Source: Zoogloea sp. (GTDB lineage Bacteria > Pseudomonadota > Gammaproteobacteria > Burkholderiales > Rhodocyclaceae). From it: a stretch of 46,060 nucleotides of DNA. Made by a program: the position numbers and the translations under genes. The stretch's first letter is position 1. Each line of letters opens with the position of its first letter. Below, one piece after another: positions 25,500 to 35,726 of this stretch. The stretch is taken from contig WBTZ01000022.1 in assembly GCA_009026175.1 (NCBI GenBank), positions 1 to 46,060 of the forward strand, written 5' to 3'. The notes beneath the pieces are model-generated. The model searched no databases. It saw only the letters and a list, made by a program, of their open reading frames with translations, and was not told where the DNA came from.

Positions 25500-25868
25500 A
25501 TGATCCAAATGCAAACGATGCTGGACGTCGCCGATAATACCGGCGCGCGTTACGTGATGTGCATCAAGGTGCTCGGCGGCTCTAAGCGTCGCTACGCCGG
25601 TGTAGGTGACATCATCAAGGTGAGTATTAAAGATGCGGCCCCGCGTGGTCGTGTCAAGAAGGGTGACGTTTATAGCGCCGTGGTGGTCCGTACCGCCAAG
25701 GGTGTTCGTCGTCCGGATGGCTCGCTGATCAAGTTCGACCGCAATGCTGCGGTCCTGCTTAACAACAAGGGCGAGCCGATCGGTACGCGTATCTTCGGAC
25801 CGGTGACGCGCGAGCTGCGTACCGAAAAGTTCATGAAGATCGTTTCCCTGGCGCCTGAAGTTCTCTAA
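25500..25868 (+). CDS. rplN: 50S ribosomal protein L14
   Basis: L14, 122 residues, at the subunit interface. '[37 protein letters not shown]' is unmistakable, and the end '[12 protein letters not shown]' is normal. GGAGAG lies six bases upstream. First gene of the spc group. Confidence 0.98.
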   Translation: MIQMQTMLDVADNTGARYVMCIKVLGGSKRRYAGVGDIIKVSIKDAAPRGRVKKGDVYSAVVVRTAKGVRRPDGSLIKFDRNAAVLLNNKGEPIGTRIFGPVTRELRTEKFMKIVSLAPEVL

Positions 25869-25877
25869 GGGGTTAAT

Positions 25878-26192
25878 GTGAATAAGATTCGCAAAGGCGA
25901 CGAAGTCGCCGTCCTTACGGGCAAGGACAAGGGTAAGCGCGGCACCGTTCTGCGTGTTCTGGAAGGCACTCTCGTGGTTGAAGGTATCAACCGCGTGAAG
26001 AAGCATGTCCGTCCGAATCCGATGAAGGGTGAAGTCGGCGGTATCGTCGAAAAGGAAATGCCGATCCAGGCTTCTAACGTGGCGCTGTTCAATGCGGCCA
26101 CCCAGAAGGCTGATCGCGTTGGCTTCAAGGTTCTTGAGGATGGCCGCAAGGTTCGCGTCTTCAAGTCCAATGGCGAAGTAGTGGATGCGTAA
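25878..26192 (+). CDS. rplX: 50S ribosomal protein L24
   Basis: L24, 104 residues, an assembly-initiating protein with a KOW motif: '[25 protein letters not shown]'. The start is GTG 25878; the overlapping ATG at 25876 runs directly into a stop. AAGGGG lies upstream. '[29 protein letters not shown]' is typical. Confidence 0.97.
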   Translation: MNKIRKGDEVAVLTGKDKGKRGTVLRVLEGTLVVEGINRVKKHVRPNPMKGEVGGIVEKEMPIQASNVALFNAATQKADRVGFKVLEDGRKVRVFKSNGEVVDA

Positions 26193-26201
26193 GGGGTAGT
26201 C

Positions 26202-26741
26202 ATGGCGCGCCTGCAAGAATTCTATAAAGAGACCGTTGCGCCTGAGCTTCTTACGAAGTTCGGCTACAAGTCGGTCATGGAAGTGCCCCGCATCACCAAG
26301 ATCACCCTGAACATGGGTGTTGGTGAAGCTGTGGGTGACAAGAAGGTCCTGGATTACGCTGTTGGCGATCTGCAGAAGATTGCTGGCCAGAAGCCTGTGA
26401 CCACCAAGGCGAAGAAGTCGATTGCCGGCTTCAAGATTCGTGATGGCTATCCGATCGGCTGCATGGTGACCCTGCGTGGTCCTCGCATGTATGAGTTCCT
26501 CGATCGCCTGGTCACCATCGCGATGCCGCGTATTCGTGACTTCCGTGGTATTGCCGGCAAGGGCTTCGATGGCCGCGGCAACTACAACCTGGGCGTCAAG
26601 GAGCAGATCATTTTCCCGGAAATCGAGTACGACAAGATCGATGCTCTGCGCGGGATGAATATCAGCATCACGACGACTGCGAAGTCGGATGACGAGGCGC
26701 GCGCTCTGCTCGCCGCGTTCAAGTTCCCTTTCAAGAACTGA
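26202..26741 (+). CDS. rplE: 50S ribosomal protein L5
   Basis: L5, 179 residues, binds 5S rRNA and contacts P-site tRNA. '[43 protein letters not shown]' and '[32 protein letters not shown]' are diagnostic. Complete length. Confidence 0.98.
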   Translation: MARLQEFYKETVAPELLTKFGYKSVMEVPRITKITLNMGVGEAVGDKKVLDYAVGDLQKIAGQKPVTTKAKKSIAGFKIRDGYPIGCMVTLRGPRMYEFLDRLVTIAMPRIRDFRGIAGKGFDGRGNYNLGVKEQIIFPEIEYDKIDALRGMNISITTTAKSDDEARALLAAFKFPFKN

Positions 26742-26748
26742 GGGTGTT

Positions 26749-27054
26749 ATGGCGAAACTGTCCCTGATCAATCGCGAAGAGAAGCGCGCTAAAACGGTTG
26801 CCAAGTTCGCGGCCAAGCGTGCTGCTCTGTTCGAGCAGATCAACAACGCCAAGCTGTCGGATGAAGAGCGCATGACCGCGCGTCTGAAGCTGCAGCAACT
26901 GCCGCGCAATGCCAGCCCGAGCCGTCAGCGTAACCGCTGTGAGCAGACTGGTCGTCCGCGTGGTGTTTTCCGTAAATTCGGTCTGTGTCGTAACAAGCTG
27001 CGTGAAGTTGCCTTCCGCGGTGAAGTGCCCGGCATGACCAAGGCAAGCTGGTAA
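26749..27054 (+). CDS. rpsN: 30S ribosomal protein S14 (zinc-free type)
   Basis: S14, 101 residues when started at ATG 26749 ('[20 protein letters not shown]'); the frame runs upstream into rplE but that part is not S14. The 101-residue form lacks the two CxxC pairs of the short zinc type. The end '[39 protein letters not shown]' is typical. Confidence 0.97.
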   Translation: MAKLSLINREEKRAKTVAKFAAKRAALFEQINNAKLSDEERMTARLKLQQLPRNASPSRQRNRCEQTGRPRGVFRKFGLCRNKLREVAFRGEVPGMTKASW

Positions 27055-27066
27055 GGGGTCGAAGAT

Positions 27067-27462
27067 ATGAGCATGTCTGATCCGATCGCCGATATGCTGA
27101 CGCGTATTCGTAACGCGCAGCAGGCGCAAAAGAGCTCTGTCGTGATGCCCTCTTCCAAGCTGAAGGTTGCCATCGCCAAGGTGCTCAAGAGCGAAGGCTA
27201 CATCGACGATTTCGCTGTCACCGAGAGTTCCGGCAAGGCCGAGCTCGCGCTGTCCCTCAAGTACTACGCCGGTCGTCCGGTCATCGAGCGCATCGAGCGT
27301 GTAAGCCGTCCCGGCCTGCGCGTGTACAAGGGTAGCGACGATCTGCCCCGCGTGATGAATGGCTTGGGCGTGGCTATTGTGTCCACCCCCAAGGGTGTCA
27401 TGACCGATCGCGCTGCGCGCGCTGCCCGTGCCGGCGGCGAAGTGCTGTGCATCGTGGCTTAA
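27067..27462 (+). CDS. rpsH: 30S ribosomal protein S8
   Basis: S8, 131 residues, a primary 16S rRNA binder. '[18 protein letters not shown]' and the C-terminal '[33 protein letters not shown]' are diagnostic. In Escherichia coli S8 represses the spc operon by binding near the rplE start; I did not recognise that mimic here. Confidence 0.98.
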   Translation: MSMSDPIADMLTRIRNAQQAQKSSVVMPSSKLKVAIAKVLKSEGYIDDFAVTESSGKAELALSLKYYAGRPVIERIERVSRPGLRVYKGSDDLPRVMNGLGVAIVSTPKGVMTDRAARAARAGGEVLCIVA

Positions 27463-27474
27463 GGGGAGAATCAC

Positions 27475-28008
27475 ATGTCCCGTGTAGCCAAGAATCCGGT
27501 AGTTCTGCCCGCTGGTGTGGATGTGACGGTTGGTGCTGGCCAGGTCGTGGTCAAGGGGCCCCTCGGCTCCCTCGTCCTGCCGCTGCACCCCTCCGTCAAG
27601 GTCGAGCGTCAAGGCGATGCCGTGCAGTGCTCCGCCATCGAGGGCGCTGTCAATAGCAAGGCCATGTCCGGCACCGTGCGTGCTCTGGTTAATAACATGG
27701 TGACCGGCGTTTCCAAGGGTTTCGAGCGCAAGCTGACCCTGGTTGGCGTGGGTTATCGTGCTCAAGCCCAGGGCGACAAGCTGAACCTGTCTCTCGGTTT
27801 CTCCCATCCGGTGGTGCATATGATGCCCGCTGGTATCAAGGTGGAAACCCCGACTCAGACCGAAATCGTCATCAAGGGCGTCGACAAGCAGGCTGTCGGC
27901 AAGGTGGCCGCTGAAGTTCGCGCGTACCGCGCGCCGGAACCCTACAAGGGCAAGGGCGTTCGTTACTCCGACGAAGTGGTGTCCTTGAAAGAAACCAAGA
28001 AGAAGTAA
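27475..28008 (+). CDS. rplF: 50S ribosomal protein L6
   Basis: L6, 177 residues, two similar domains near the sarcin-ricin loop. '[32 protein letters not shown]' begins the protein, and '[27 protein letters not shown]' ends it, as in the family. GGGGAG lies upstream of ATG. Confidence 0.98.
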   Translation: MSRVAKNPVVLPAGVDVTVGAGQVVVKGPLGSLVLPLHPSVKVERQGDAVQCSAIEGAVNSKAMSGTVRALVNNMVTGVSKGFERKLTLVGVGYRAQAQGDKLNLSLGFSHPVVHMMPAGIKVETPTQTEIVIKGVDKQAVGKVAAEVRAYRAPEPYKGKGVRYSDEVVSLKETKKK

Positions 28009-28017
28009 GGGCGGATC

Positions 28018-28374
28018 ATGATCACCAAGAAGGAAACGCGTTTGCGCCGGTCACGGAAAACCCGTGCCAAGATTGCGGAAATGAAGGCAGTCCGTCTGTC
28101 CGTGTTCCGTTCCAATACCCACATCTACGCGCAGATCATCGCCGGTTGTGGTTCCAAGGTTCTGGCTGCTGCTTCGACGGTCGAGGCCGACGTGCGCGCC
28201 CAGGTGTCGAACGGTGGCAACAAGGCCGCCGCAGTGGTAGTGGGCAAGCTGATTGCCGAGCGCGCCAAGGCCGCCGGCATCGAAGCCGTGGCGTTTGATC
28301 GCTCCGGTTTCCAGTACCACGGCCGCGTGAAGGCGCTTGCCGATGCCGCCCGCGAAGGCGGGTTGAAGTTCTAA
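28018..28374 (+). CDS. rplR: 50S ribosomal protein L18
   Basis: L18, 118 residues, binds 5S rRNA with L5. The basic N-terminus '[19 protein letters not shown]' and the end '[27 protein letters not shown]' are diagnostic. It starts ten bases after rplF. Confidence 0.98.
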   Translation: MITKKETRLRRSRKTRAKIAEMKAVRLSVFRSNTHIYAQIIAGCGSKVLAAASTVEADVRAQVSNGGNKAAAVVVGKLIAERAKAAGIEAVAFDRSGFQYHGRVKALADAAREGGLKF

Positions 28375-28386
28375 GCGAGGTTTAGC

Positions 28387-28914
28387 ATGGCTAAGCAGCA
28401 AGGTAACAAGAAACCGCAGGCCTCCGAAGAGCGCGACGACGGCCTGCGCGAGAAGATGGTTTCCATCAACCGCGTCACCAAGGTTGTGAAGGGGGGCCGG
28501 ATTCTCGGTTTCGCCGCACTGACCGTGGTCGGTGATGGTGATGGCAGCGTCGGCATGGGCAAGGGCAAGTCCCGCGAAGTGCCGGTGGCTGTGCAGAAGG
28601 CAATGGAAGAGGCTCGTCGCAAGATGGCCAAGGTGTCCCTGAAGAACGGCACGCTGCATCACTCCGTGATCGGCAAGCACGGCGCGTCCTCCGTGCTGAT
28701 GCAACCGGCTCCCCAGGGTACCGGCATCATTGCTGGCGGTGCGATGCGCGCTGTGTTCGAAGTGATGGGTGTCACCGACATCATCGCCAAGTCCATCGGC
28801 TCCACCAATCCGTACAACGTGGTTCGTGCCACGCTTAACGGCCTTCTGGCTACCAATGCTCCTTCCGTTATTGCTGCCAAGCGCGGCAAGACGGTTGAAG
28901 AGATTCTGGGGTAA
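28387..28914 (+). CDS. rpsE: 30S ribosomal protein S5
   Basis: S5, 175 residues, decoding fidelity and mRNA unwinding at the entry site. '[32 protein letters not shown]' carries the double-stranded RNA-binding-like fold and the loop altered in spectinomycin resistance, which looks wild type. '[18 protein letters not shown]' follows. Confidence 0.98.
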   Translation: MAKQQGNKKPQASEERDDGLREKMVSINRVTKVVKGGRILGFAALTVVGDGDGSVGMGKGKSREVPVAVQKAMEEARRKMAKVSLKNGTLHHSVIGKHGASSVLMQPAPQGTGIIAGGAMRAVFEVMGVTDIIAKSIGSTNPYNVVRATLNGLLATNAPSVIAAKRGKTVEEILG

Positions 28915-28917
28915 GTC

Positions 28918-29100
28918 ATGTCCGAAAAGAAAATCAAGGTCACGCTCGTCAAGAGCGTCATCGGTACGAAACAGCCCCATCGTGCAACTGTGCGCGGACT
29001 TGGGCTTCGCCGTCTCCACCAAACGGTGGAACTGCAGGACACTCCTGCTGTGCGAGGCATGATTACCAAGGTCGCCTACCTCGTTAAGTGGGAGGCCTAA
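28918..29100 (+). CDS. rpmD: 50S ribosomal protein L30
   Basis: L30, 60 residues. '[45 protein letters not shown]' covers the whole short family fold. It lies three bases after rpsE, and the next gene rplO starts on the base right after its stop, so translation is probably coupled. Confidence 0.97.
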   Translation: MSEKKIKVTLVKSVIGTKQPHRATVRGLGLRRLHQTVELQDTPAVRGMITKVAYLVKWEA

Positions 29101-29541
29101 ATGCGCCTGAATGCCATTAAACCTGCAGCGGGTGCCAAGCACGCTGCCAAGCGTGTCGGTCGCGGTATCGGTAGCGGTCTGGGCAAGACTGCCGGTCGCG
29201 GTCACAAGGGTCAGAAGTCCCGTACCGGTGGTTTCCACAAGGTCGGCTTCGAGGGCGGTCAGATGCCCATGCAGCGTCGTCTGCCGAAGCGTGGCTTCGT
29301 GTCGCTGACCCGTGCCCGTATCGGTGAAGTTCGCCTGTCCGAGCTCGAAGCGCTGCCCGTCGATCAGATCGATCTGCTCGTGTTGCAACAAGCCGGTATC
29401 GTTGCCGCTGACGCGCTTGCCGCCAAGGTGGTTCTGTCCGGTGCGATCACCCGCAAGATCAGCCTGCGTGGCGTTGGCGTCACCAAGGGTGCCAAGGCTG
29501 CCATTGAGGCTGCCGGTGGTTCGGTCGAGTCCGCCGAGTAA
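29101..29541 (+). CDS. rplO: 50S ribosomal protein L15
   Basis: L15, 146 residues, a late assembly protein with a long basic extension: '[47 protein letters not shown]'. The ATG follows the rpmD stop without a gap. secY follows after eight bases. Confidence 0.98.
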   Translation: MRLNAIKPAAGAKHAAKRVGRGIGSGLGKTAGRGHKGQKSRTGGFHKVGFEGGQMPMQRRLPKRGFVSLTRARIGEVRLSELEALPVDQIDLLVLQQAGIVAADALAAKVVLSGAITRKISLRGVGVTKGAKAAIEAAGGSVESAE

Positions 29542-29549
29542 GGTTCAGC

Positions 29550-30875
29550 GTGGCAAATCAACAGTCTGCGCTGGCTGCTCCGGGTAAGTTCGGGGATCTC
29601 AAGCGTCGCTTGGTGTTCCTGCTGGGCGCGCTGATCGTTTATCGGATCGGCGCGCACATCCCGGTGCCCGGAATCGATCCCGTAGCCCTGGCCGAGTTGT
29701 TCAAGAGCCAGAAGGGCGGGATCCTGGGGGTGTTCAACCTCTTCTCCGGTGGGGCGTTGTCGCGTTTCACTCTCTTTGCGCTGGGGATCATGCCGTACAT
29801 TTCGGCGTCGATCATCATGCAGCTCCTCACGGTTGCCTCACCGCAGCTCGAGGCGTTGAAGAAGGAGGGTGAGGCTGGGCGGCGCAAGATCACGCAGTTC
29901 ACTCGCTACGGCACGCTGGCCTTGGCGCTGTTCCAAGGTCTTGGTATTGCGATTGCGCTGGAGTCTCAGCAAGGTCTGGTGCTTGAGCCTGGTGTGATGT
30001 TCCGCTTCGTTACGGTTTCCACGCTGGTGACCGGCACGATGTTCCTGATGTGGCTTGGTGAGCAGATTACCGAGCGCGGACTGGGCAACGGGATCTCCAT
30101 CATCATCTTCGCGGGTATTGCGGCAGGTTTGCCCAATTCACTGGGCGGCCTGTTCGAGCTGGTCCGTACCGGTGCAATGCATCCCTTCACGGCCCTGGTC
30201 ATCTGCATCCTCGTGGTGGCGGTGACTGCGGTGGTTGTCTTCGTGGAGAAGGGGCAGCGCAAGATCCTGGTGAATTACGCCAAGCGTCAGGTCGGTAACA
30301 AGATCTACGGTGGTCAGAGTTCGCATCTGCCTCTCAAGTTGAACATGGCGGGTGTGATTCCTCCGATCTTTGCTTCGAGCATCATTCTTTTTCCGGCAAC
30401 CCTGGCCCAGTGGTTCGGATCGTCGGAAAGCATGACCTGGCTCAAGGATCTCGGATCCACGCTGGCCCCCGGTCAGCCGATCTACGTGATCCTGTATGCG
30501 GCTGCGATCGTGTTCTTCTGCTTCTTCTACACGGCGCTTGTCTTCAATTCGAAGGAGACGGCGGACAACCTGAAGAAGAGCGGAGCGTTCGTTCCCGGTA
30601 TTCGGCCTGGTGACCAGACGGCACGCTACATCGACAAGATTCTCATGCGGCTTACGCTGGCCGGTGCGGTGTACATCACCCTGGTCTGTTTGCTGCCCGA
30701 GTTTCTGATCCTCAAGTGGAACGTACCGTTCTACTTTGGCGGGACGTCCTTGTTGATCATCGTGGTGGTGACGATGGACTTCATGTCCCAGGTTCAGGCC
30801 TACATCATGTCCCACCAGTACGAAAGCCTGTTGAAGAAGGCTAACTTCAAGGGCTCGCGGGTGCCGCTCAAATAG
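29550..30875 (+). CDS. secY: preprotein translocase subunit SecY
   Basis: SecY, 441 residues, the protein-conducting channel with ten expected membrane segments. GTG 29550 is the start, with AAGG upstream. '[29 protein letters not shown]', '[30 protein letters not shown]' and '[36 protein letters not shown]' are conserved; the last includes a cytoplasmic loop that meets SecA or the ribosome. secE is in the same window. Confidence 0.98.
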   Translation: MANQQSALAAPGKFGDLKRRLVFLLGALIVYRIGAHIPVPGIDPVALAELFKSQKGGILGVFNLFSGGALSRFTLFALGIMPYISASIIMQLLTVASPQLEALKKEGEAGRRKITQFTRYGTLALALFQGLGIAIALESQQGLVLEPGVMFRFVTVSTLVTGTMFLMWLGEQITERGLGNGISIIIFAGIAAGLPNSLGGLFELVRTGAMHPFTALVICILVVAVTAVVVFVEKGQRKILVNYAKRQVGNKIYGGQSSHLPLKLNMAGVIPPIFASSIILFPATLAQWFGSSESMTWLKDLGSTLAPGQPIYVILYAAAIVFFCFFYTALVFNSKETADNLKKSGAFVPGIRPGDQTARYIDKILMRLTLAGAVYITLVCLLPEFLILKWNVPFYFGGTSLLIIVVVTMDFMSQVQAYIMSHQYESLLKKANFKGSRVPLK

Positions 30876-30879
30876 TCTT

Positions 30880-31098
30880 ATGTCGAAGGAAGATTACATC
30901 GAGATGCAGGGTGAGGTTCTCGAAAACCTCCCCAATGCCACCTTCAAGGTCAAACTTGATAATGGGCATGTGGTCTTGGGCCATATTTCCGGAAAGATGC
31001 GCATGCACTACATCCGTATTCTTCCCGGCGACAAGGTGACAGTTCAGCTGACGCCGTACGATTTGAGCAGGGCCCGGATCGTTTTCCGAGCGAAATAA
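30880..31098 (+). CDS. infA: translation initiation factor IF-1
   Basis: IF-1, 72 residues, the usual length, an OB-fold protein that occupies the A site during initiation. '[46 protein letters not shown]' is typical. It lies four bases after secY without a clear ribosome site, so coupling to secY translation is likely. infA at this place is common in betaproteobacteria but not in Escherichia coli. Confidence 0.97.
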   Translation: MSKEDYIEMQGEVLENLPNATFKVKLDNGHVVLGHISGKMRMHYIRILPGDKVTVQLTPYDLSRARIVFRAK

Positions 31099-31122
31099 CA
31101 GATACGTAGTTAGGAGCAAGAA

Positions 31123-31236
31123 ATGAGAGTTCAAGCATCGGTCAAGCGTCTCTGCAGAAACTGCAAGATTGTCCGTCGCAAAGGTGTCGTGCGTGTGATC
31201 TGTACCGATCCGCGTCACAAGCAGCGCCAGGGTTGA
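31123..31236 (+). CDS. rpmJ: 50S ribosomal protein L36 (zinc type)
   Basis: L36, 37 residues, starting '[21 protein letters not shown]'. C11, C14, C27 and H32 form the zinc site of the C+ form. TAGGAG lies upstream of ATG. The gene is very short and its stop codon overlaps both a hairpin and the -35 box of a promoter-like pair for rpsM. Confidence 0.95.
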   Translation: MRVQASVKRLCRNCKIVRRKGVVRVICTDPRHKQRQG

Positions 31237-31261
31237 TGCGGTCACCCGCATTCTTTATAAT
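31233..31261 (+). promoter_or_regulatory. promoter for alpha operon (rpsM)
   Basis: TTGATG at 31233-31238 and a perfect TATAAT at 31256-31261 are exactly 17 bases apart. The -35 box includes the rpmJ stop codon. ATGCGG (31236-31241) and CCGCAT (31246-31251) form a small hairpin in the same place, followed by TCTTT. Expected start about 31268, some 22 bases before rpsM. Confidence 0.65.
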
Positions 31262-31289
31262 TTAATGTTTAGCATTTTGGGGTGAACGC

Positions 31290-31652
31290 ATGGCCCGCAT
31301 TGCAGGGGTAAACATTCCCAACCACAAGCATACGGAAATCGCTCTTACCGCGATCTTCGGTATTGGTCGCACTCGTGCGCAACAGATCTGTGATGCGGCC
31401 AATGTTGCCCGCTCCACCAAGATCAAGGATCTGACTGAATCCGACATGGAACGGCTTCGTGACGAAGTCGCGAAGTTCACCGTCGAAGGTGACCTCCGCC
31501 GTGAAGTGACGATGTGTATCAAGCGCCTCATGGATCTGGGGTGCTATCGCGGGGTGCGCCATCGTCGTGGTCTGCCCCTTCGTGGCCAGCGCACGCGTAC
31601 CAATGCCCGTACCCGCAAGGGTCCGCGCAAGGCGATCGCCGGCAAGAAGTAA
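31290..31652 (+). CDS. rpsM: 30S ribosomal protein S13
   Basis: S13, 120 residues, in the 30S head bridging to L5. '[31 protein letters not shown]' and '[31 protein letters not shown]' are diagnostic. First gene of the alpha group. Confidence 0.98.
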   Translation: MARIAGVNIPNHKHTEIALTAIFGIGRTRAQQICDAANVARSTKIKDLTESDMERLRDEVAKFTVEGDLRREVTMCIKRLMDLGCYRGVRHRRGLPLRGQRTRTNARTRKGPRKAIAGKK

Positions 31653-31664
31653 TAGGGATAAGAC

Positions 31665-32054
31665 ATGGCAAAGACTGCTGCGAAGGTTCGCAAGAAGATC
31701 AAAAAGAACGTGGCCGAGGGTATTGCCCACGTTCACGCTTCTTTCAACAACACGATCATCACGATCACCGATCGCCAGGGCAACGCGCTGTCGTGGGCTA
31801 CTTCCGGCGGCGCCGGCTTCAAGGGCTCCCGCAAGAGCACCCCGTTCGCTGCCCAGGTCGCTGCTGAAGCGGCCGGCAAGGTGGCTGTCGAGTGTGGCAT
31901 CAAGAACCTGGAAGTTCGCGTGAAGGGCCCCGGCCCCGGCCGTGAATCCAGTGTTCGTGCGCTCAACGCGCTGGGTATCAAGATCACCACGATCACCGAT
32001 ATCACGCCGATCCCGCACAACGGCTGCCGTCCGCCGAAGAAGCGTCGTATCTGA
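31665..32054 (+). CDS. rpsK: 30S ribosomal protein S11
   Basis: S11, 129 residues, on the 30S platform. '[50 protein letters not shown]' and '[20 protein letters not shown]' are diagnostic. Confidence 0.98.
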   Translation: MAKTAAKVRKKIKKNVAEGIAHVHASFNNTIITITDRQGNALSWATSGGAGFKGSRKSTPFAAQVAAEAAGKVAVECGIKNLEVRVKGPGPGRESSVRALNALGIKITTITDITPIPHNGCRPPKKRRI

Positions 32055-32068
32055 CAAGGAGTTGAATA

Positions 32069-32698
32069 GTGGCTCGTAATCTCGACCCCAAGTGCCGTCA
32101 GTGCCGACGCGAGGGTGAAAAGCTCTTCCTGAAGGGCGAAAAGTGCTTTACCGACAAGTGCGCCATTGAGCGTCGTTCCTACGCTCCTGGCCAGCACGGT
32201 CAGAAGTCTGGCCAGCGCCTCTCCGGCTACGGCGTGCAACTGCGTGAAAAGCAGAAGATCCGTCGCCTGTACGGCATCCTCGAGCGTCAGTTCCGCAAGA
32301 CCTACGCCGAAGCCGACCGCCGCAAGGGTCAGACCGGTGAGAACCTGCTTCAGCTGCTGGAAGGCCGTCTGGATGCAGTGGCCTACCGCATGGGTTTCGG
32401 TGCTTCCCGTGCGGAAGCCCGTCAGGTGGTGCGCCACAACGGCGTGCTGGTGAACGGCAAGCGGGTGAACATTCCCTCTTACACCGTTCGTCCTGGTGAC
32501 GAAATCCAGCTGACCGACGGCGCTCGCAACCAGTTGCGCGTCAAGGCTTCCCTGGAAGCCGCCGAGTCCCGTGGTTTCCCGGAATGGCTCGCGATGGACG
32601 TCAAGGCTGGCAAGGGCACGTTCAAGGCCTACCCGCAACGTGCGGAGCTGCCTGCGACCCTGAACGAAGGTCTGGTCGTCGAACTGTATTCGCGTTAA
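32069..32698 (+). CDS. rpsD: 30S ribosomal protein S4 (zinc type)
   Basis: S4, 209 residues, primary 16S rRNA binder and fidelity protein. The start is GTG 32069, with AAGGAG upstream. Four cysteines in 'CRQC' and 'CFTDKC' near the N-terminus form a zinc site, and the S4 RNA-binding domain contains '[37 protein letters not shown]'. In Escherichia coli S4 represses the alpha operon; the pseudoknot it uses was not identified here. Confidence 0.98.
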   Translation: MARNLDPKCRQCRREGEKLFLKGEKCFTDKCAIERRSYAPGQHGQKSGQRLSGYGVQLREKQKIRRLYGILERQFRKTYAEADRRKGQTGENLLQLLEGRLDAVAYRMGFGASRAEARQVVRHNGVLVNGKRVNIPSYTVRPGDEIQLTDGARNQLRVKASLEAAESRGFPEWLAMDVKAGKGTFKAYPQRAELPATLNEGLVVELYSR

Positions 32699-32703
32699 TG
32701 GCG

Positions 32704-32725
32704 GTCGCGCCTCTTAGGGCGCGAC
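32704..32725 (+). other. hairpin between rpsD and rpoA
   Basis: GTCGCGCC (32704-32711) pairs perfectly with GGCGCGAC (32718-32725) around a six-base loop, just before the rpoA ribosome site. No T-tract follows. It could adjust rpoA translation or transcript stability relative to rpsD. Confidence 0.45.
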
Positions 32726-32743
32726 TCTAGAGAAGGATTGTCG

Positions 32744-33724
32744 ATGCAAAGTAATGCTCTGCTGAAACCGCGCATCATCGAGGTGCAGAATGTTTCGCCG
32801 GTGCACGCTCGTGTGACGATGGAGCCGTTTGAACGCGGCTTCGGTCACACTCTGGGCAACGCGCTCCGTCGCATTCTGCTGTCCTCGCTGCCGGGCTACG
32901 CACCGACCGAAGTTTCGATCGAGGGCGTACTGCACGAGTACTCCACGCTGGACGGTGTTCGGGAAGACGTGGTTGATCTTCTGCTGAACCTGAAGGGCGT
33001 TGTTCTCAAGCTGCATGGTCGGAACGAAGCGACGCTGTCTCTGACGAAGTCTGGTGAAGGTGTTGTCACTGCCGCTGATATCGAGCTCTCGCACGATGTG
33101 GAAGTGATCAACCCGGATCACGTGCTGGCGCATCTCGCGCCCGGCGGCAAGCTGGATCTGCAGATCAAGGTCGAGCAGGGCCGTGGCTATGTTCCTGGTA
33201 ACCAGCGTCCGGCTGCGGGCGAATCCAAGACCATTGGTCGCATTGTGCTCGATGCTTCCTTCAGTCCGGTTCGTCGCGTCAGCTACACGGTTGAGAGCGC
33301 TCGCGTCGAGCAGCGTACCGACCTGGATCGTCTGGTCCTCGATATCGAGACCAACGGTGCCGTGGATCCTGAAGAGGCCGTCCGTTTCGCTGCCCGTGTG
33401 CTGATGGATCAGCTCTCGGTGTTTGCGGATCTGGAAGGTACTCCGACTGCGATCGAAGCGCCGAAGGCTCCCGCCATCGACCCGATCCTGCTGCGCCCGG
33501 TGGATGACCTCGAACTGACCGTTCGCTCCGCGAACTGCCTCAAGGCCGAGAACATCTACTACATCGGTGATCTGATCCAGCGCACCGAAACCGAACTGCT
33601 CAAAACGCCGAACCTTGGTCGGAAGTCTCTGAACGAGATCAAGGAAGTCCTGGCCTCCCGCGGCCTGACGCTCGGCATGAAACTTGAAAACTGGCCGCCG
33701 GCCGGGCTGGAAAAGCTCGGTTGA
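32744..33724 (+). CDS. rpoA: RNA polymerase alpha subunit
   Basis: RpoA, 326 residues, the assembly platform of RNA polymerase. ATG 32744 with AGAAGGA six bases upstream is preferred to TTG 32738. '[24 protein letters not shown]' is the dimerisation region. After a flexible linker the C-terminal domain has '[15 protein letters not shown]', whose arginine (position 265 in Escherichia coli) contacts UP elements such as the one before the tRNA operon. Confidence 0.99.
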   Translation: MQSNALLKPRIIEVQNVSPVHARVTMEPFERGFGHTLGNALRRILLSSLPGYAPTEVSIEGVLHEYSTLDGVREDVVDLLLNLKGVVLKLHGRNEATLSLTKSGEGVVTAADIELSHDVEVINPDHVLAHLAPGGKLDLQIKVEQGRGYVPGNQRPAAGESKTIGRIVLDASFSPVRRVSYTVESARVEQRTDLDRLVLDIETNGAVDPEEAVRFAARVLMDQLSVFADLEGTPTAIEAPKAPAIDPILLRPVDDLELTVRSANCLKAENIYYIGDLIQRTETELLKTPNLGRKSLNEIKEVLASRGLTLGMKLENWPPAGLEKLG

Positions 33725-33750
33725 GCGTAACGAAGAAGAGGTAATTCCAA

Positions 33751-34152
33751 ATGCGTCACCGTAACGGTCTTCGCAAGCTCAACCGCACCAGCAGCCACCG
33801 TCAGGCTATGCTGCGCAACATGGCGAACTCCCTGCTGCGTCACGAGGTCATCAAGACCACCGTGCCGAAGGCCAAGGAACTGCGCAAGGTTGTTGAGCCC
33901 CTGATCACCCTCGGCAAGAAGCCGAGCCTGGCCAACCGCCGCCTGGCTTTCGATCGCCTCCGCGATCGTGAGATCGTCGTCAAGATCTTTGACGAACTGG
34001 GCCCGCGTTTCGCGACCCGCAACGGCGGTTACCTGCGTATCCTGAAGTGTGGTTTCCGCGATGGCGACAACGCCCCGATGGCGTTCGTTGAGCTGCTGGA
34101 TCGTCCGGACGGCGAAGTTGCTGCTCCGGAAGCGGAACAGGCTGCAGCCTAA
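33751..34152 (+). CDS. rplQ: 50S ribosomal protein L17
   Basis: L17, 133 residues. '[54 protein letters not shown]' is diagnostic. It is the last gene of the cluster; a short Ala/Glu-rich tail ends the protein. A GAAA-capped terminator follows 38 bases downstream. Confidence 0.98.
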   Translation: MRHRNGLRKLNRTSSHRQAMLRNMANSLLRHEVIKTTVPKAKELRKVVEPLITLGKKPSLANRRLAFDRLRDREIVVKIFDELGPRFATRNGGYLRILKCGFRDGDNAPMAFVELLDRPDGEVAAPEAEQAAA

Positions 34153-34189
34153 GTAATACCAATCTGCAACCATGTTGTAGATGCACGAG

Positions 34190-34210
34190 AGCCGGCGAAA
34201 GCCGGCTTTT
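34190..34210 (+). terminator. terminator of the ribosomal protein cluster
   Basis: AGCCGGC (34190-34196) pairs with GCCGGCT (34201-34207) around a GAAA tetraloop, followed by TTTTGTGTTTG. This is a compact and convincing Rho-independent terminator. Confidence 0.88.
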
Positions 34211-34382
34211 GTGTTTGTAGTGGCCGGTGCACGCCGGGTGATCTGTTGAAGTCCCATTGTGATCTTGCGGTGCTGCTAGGTCCGCATGTTGCGGAAGGGG
34301 CTGCGCGCGGCAGTCGGCATTGAGATGCAGCGCGGCTCTGACCGCGCAGGTGTTGTGGGTGATCGGTGGCGCGCCAGAAACC
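34211..34382. other. spacer without gene between rplQ and cysN
   Basis: No convincing coding sequence is visible. A small hairpin GCGCGG/CCGCGC (34330-34335 with 34342-34347) is the only other structure noticed. The region joins two convergent operons. Confidence 0.5.
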
Positions 34383-34418
34383 AGAAGGCCCTTCGGCAGC
34401 GATGCCGAAGGGCCTTCT
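34383..34418 (-). terminator. terminator of the cys operon (near-symmetrical)
   Basis: AGAAGGCCCTTCGGCA (34383-34398) pairs perfectly over 16 bases with 34403-34418 around GCGA. On the minus strand it lies 34 bases after the cysN stop and is followed by GGTTTCTGG; the T-tract is poor on both strands, but stem length makes a terminator likely, possibly acting in both directions. Confidence 0.7.
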
Positions 34419-34451
34419 TGTGACACAGTGGCTGGCGCAGCCAGGAGGGGA

Positions 34452-35726
34452 TCAGCCGACGATCATTCCCGCACCGACCGTGTTGTTGGTCGATTCGTCA
34501 ATGATGATGAAGGCGCCGGTGGCACGGGATGCTTCGTAGTTGTCGGCGAAGATCGGCTGGGCCAGCTTCAGGGTCAGCCGGGCGATGTCGTTCATCGCCA
34601 GGGTGGTGGCCGGCTCGTTCTCCAGGGAGTTGATGTCCACGCGGTGAGCGATGACGGCGACCTTGGCCTTCACCTCGCGGGTGGTGTGGCGCAGCCAGTA
34701 GGTGCGGGCGGGCGACAGGGGCGTTTCGGACAGCCAGCAGACAACAGCGTCGATCTGCTTGGTCTGGGCCGGCAGCTCGTCGCTATTGACGATCATGTCG
34801 CCGCGGGAGATGTCGATCTCGTCCTCGAGCAGCAGGGTCACGGACTGCTCGTGGATGGCCTTGTCGAGGGAGGCGCCGTAGAGCTGGATGTCCTTGACCT
34901 TGGTGGTGAGGCCGTTGGGCAGCACCGTGACGCTGTCGCCGACCTTGATCTCCCCGGCTTCGACACGACCCATGAAGCCGCGGTAATCGTGCAGCTCGGG
35001 GTTGTCGGAGGCCTGCGGGCGGCAGACGTACTGGACCGGGAAGCGGAAGCTCTCGGCCTGCTCGGTGTGGGCGGCGGGGGCGCTCTCGAGGATGTCGATC
35101 AGCGTCGGGCCGTCGTACCAGTCAAGGCGTTCGCCACGGTCCACGATCATGTCGCCATTGAGGGCCGACAGGGGGATGAAGCGCACGTCGCTGAGGCCGA
35201 TCTGCTCGGCGAAGGCCTTGTAGTCGGCCACGATCTGGTTGTAGGTGGCCTGGTCGTAATCCACCAGGTCCATCTTGTTCACGGCCACCAGCAGGTGGGG
35301 AATGCCGACCAGCTTGGCGAGGTAGCTGTGGCGGCGGGTCTGGGTCAGCACGCCCTTGCGTGCATCGATCAGGATGATCGCCAGGTTGGCCGTGGAGGCC
35401 GCGGTGAACATGTTACGGGTGTACTGCTCGTGGCCGGGGGCGTCGGCAATGATGTACTTGCGCGTGCCGGTCGAGAAGTAGCGGTAGGCCACGTCGATGG
35501 TGATGCCCTGCTCGCGCTCGGCCTGCAGGCCGTCGGTCAGCAGGGACAGGTCCACGGCGGTCAGCCCGCGCTTGTTCGAGGTGCGCTCGATGGCGGTCAG
35601 GGTGTCGGCGAGGATGGCCTTGGTGTCGAACAGCAGGCGGCCGATCAGGGTGCTCTTGCCGTCATCGACGGAGCCGCAGGTCAGGAAGCGGAGCAGGCCC
35701 CGGTCTTCTACTTGATGGGCGCTCAT
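34452..35726 (-). CDS. cysN: sulfate adenylyltransferase subunit 1 (GTPase)
   Basis: CysN, 424 residues, the GTPase that drives APS formation from sulfate and ATP by CysD. Residues 18-26 are GSVDDGKST (P-loop), DAPGH is 95-99 and NKMD 150-153. It is an EF-Tu relative but clearly CysN: 'GFMGRVEAGEIKVGDSVTVLPNG' and 'AVVCWLSETPLSPARTYWLRH'. It is shorter than the Escherichia coli protein (475) and has no fused APS kinase domain. Its ATG directly follows the cysD stop. Confidence 0.97.
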   Translation of the reverse strand: MSAHQVEDRGLLRFLTCGSVDDGKSTLIGRLLFDTKAILADTLTAIERTSNKRGLTAVDLSLLTDGLQAEREQGITIDVAYRYFSTGTRKYIIADAPGHEQYTRNMFTAASTANLAIILIDARKGVLTQTRRHSYLAKLVGIPHLLVAVNKMDLVDYDQATYNQIVADYKAFAEQIGLSDVRFIPLSALNGDMIVDRGERLDWYDGPTLIDILESAPAAHTEQAESFRFPVQYVCRPQASDNPELHDYRGFMGRVEAGEIKVGDSVTVLPNGLTTKVKDIQLYGASLDKAIHEQSVTLLLEDEIDISRGDMIVNSDELPAQTKQIDAVVCWLSETPLSPARTYWLRHTTREVKAKVAVIAHRVDINSLENEPATTLAMNDIARLTLKLAQPIFADNYEASRATGAFIIIDESTNNTVGAGMIVG

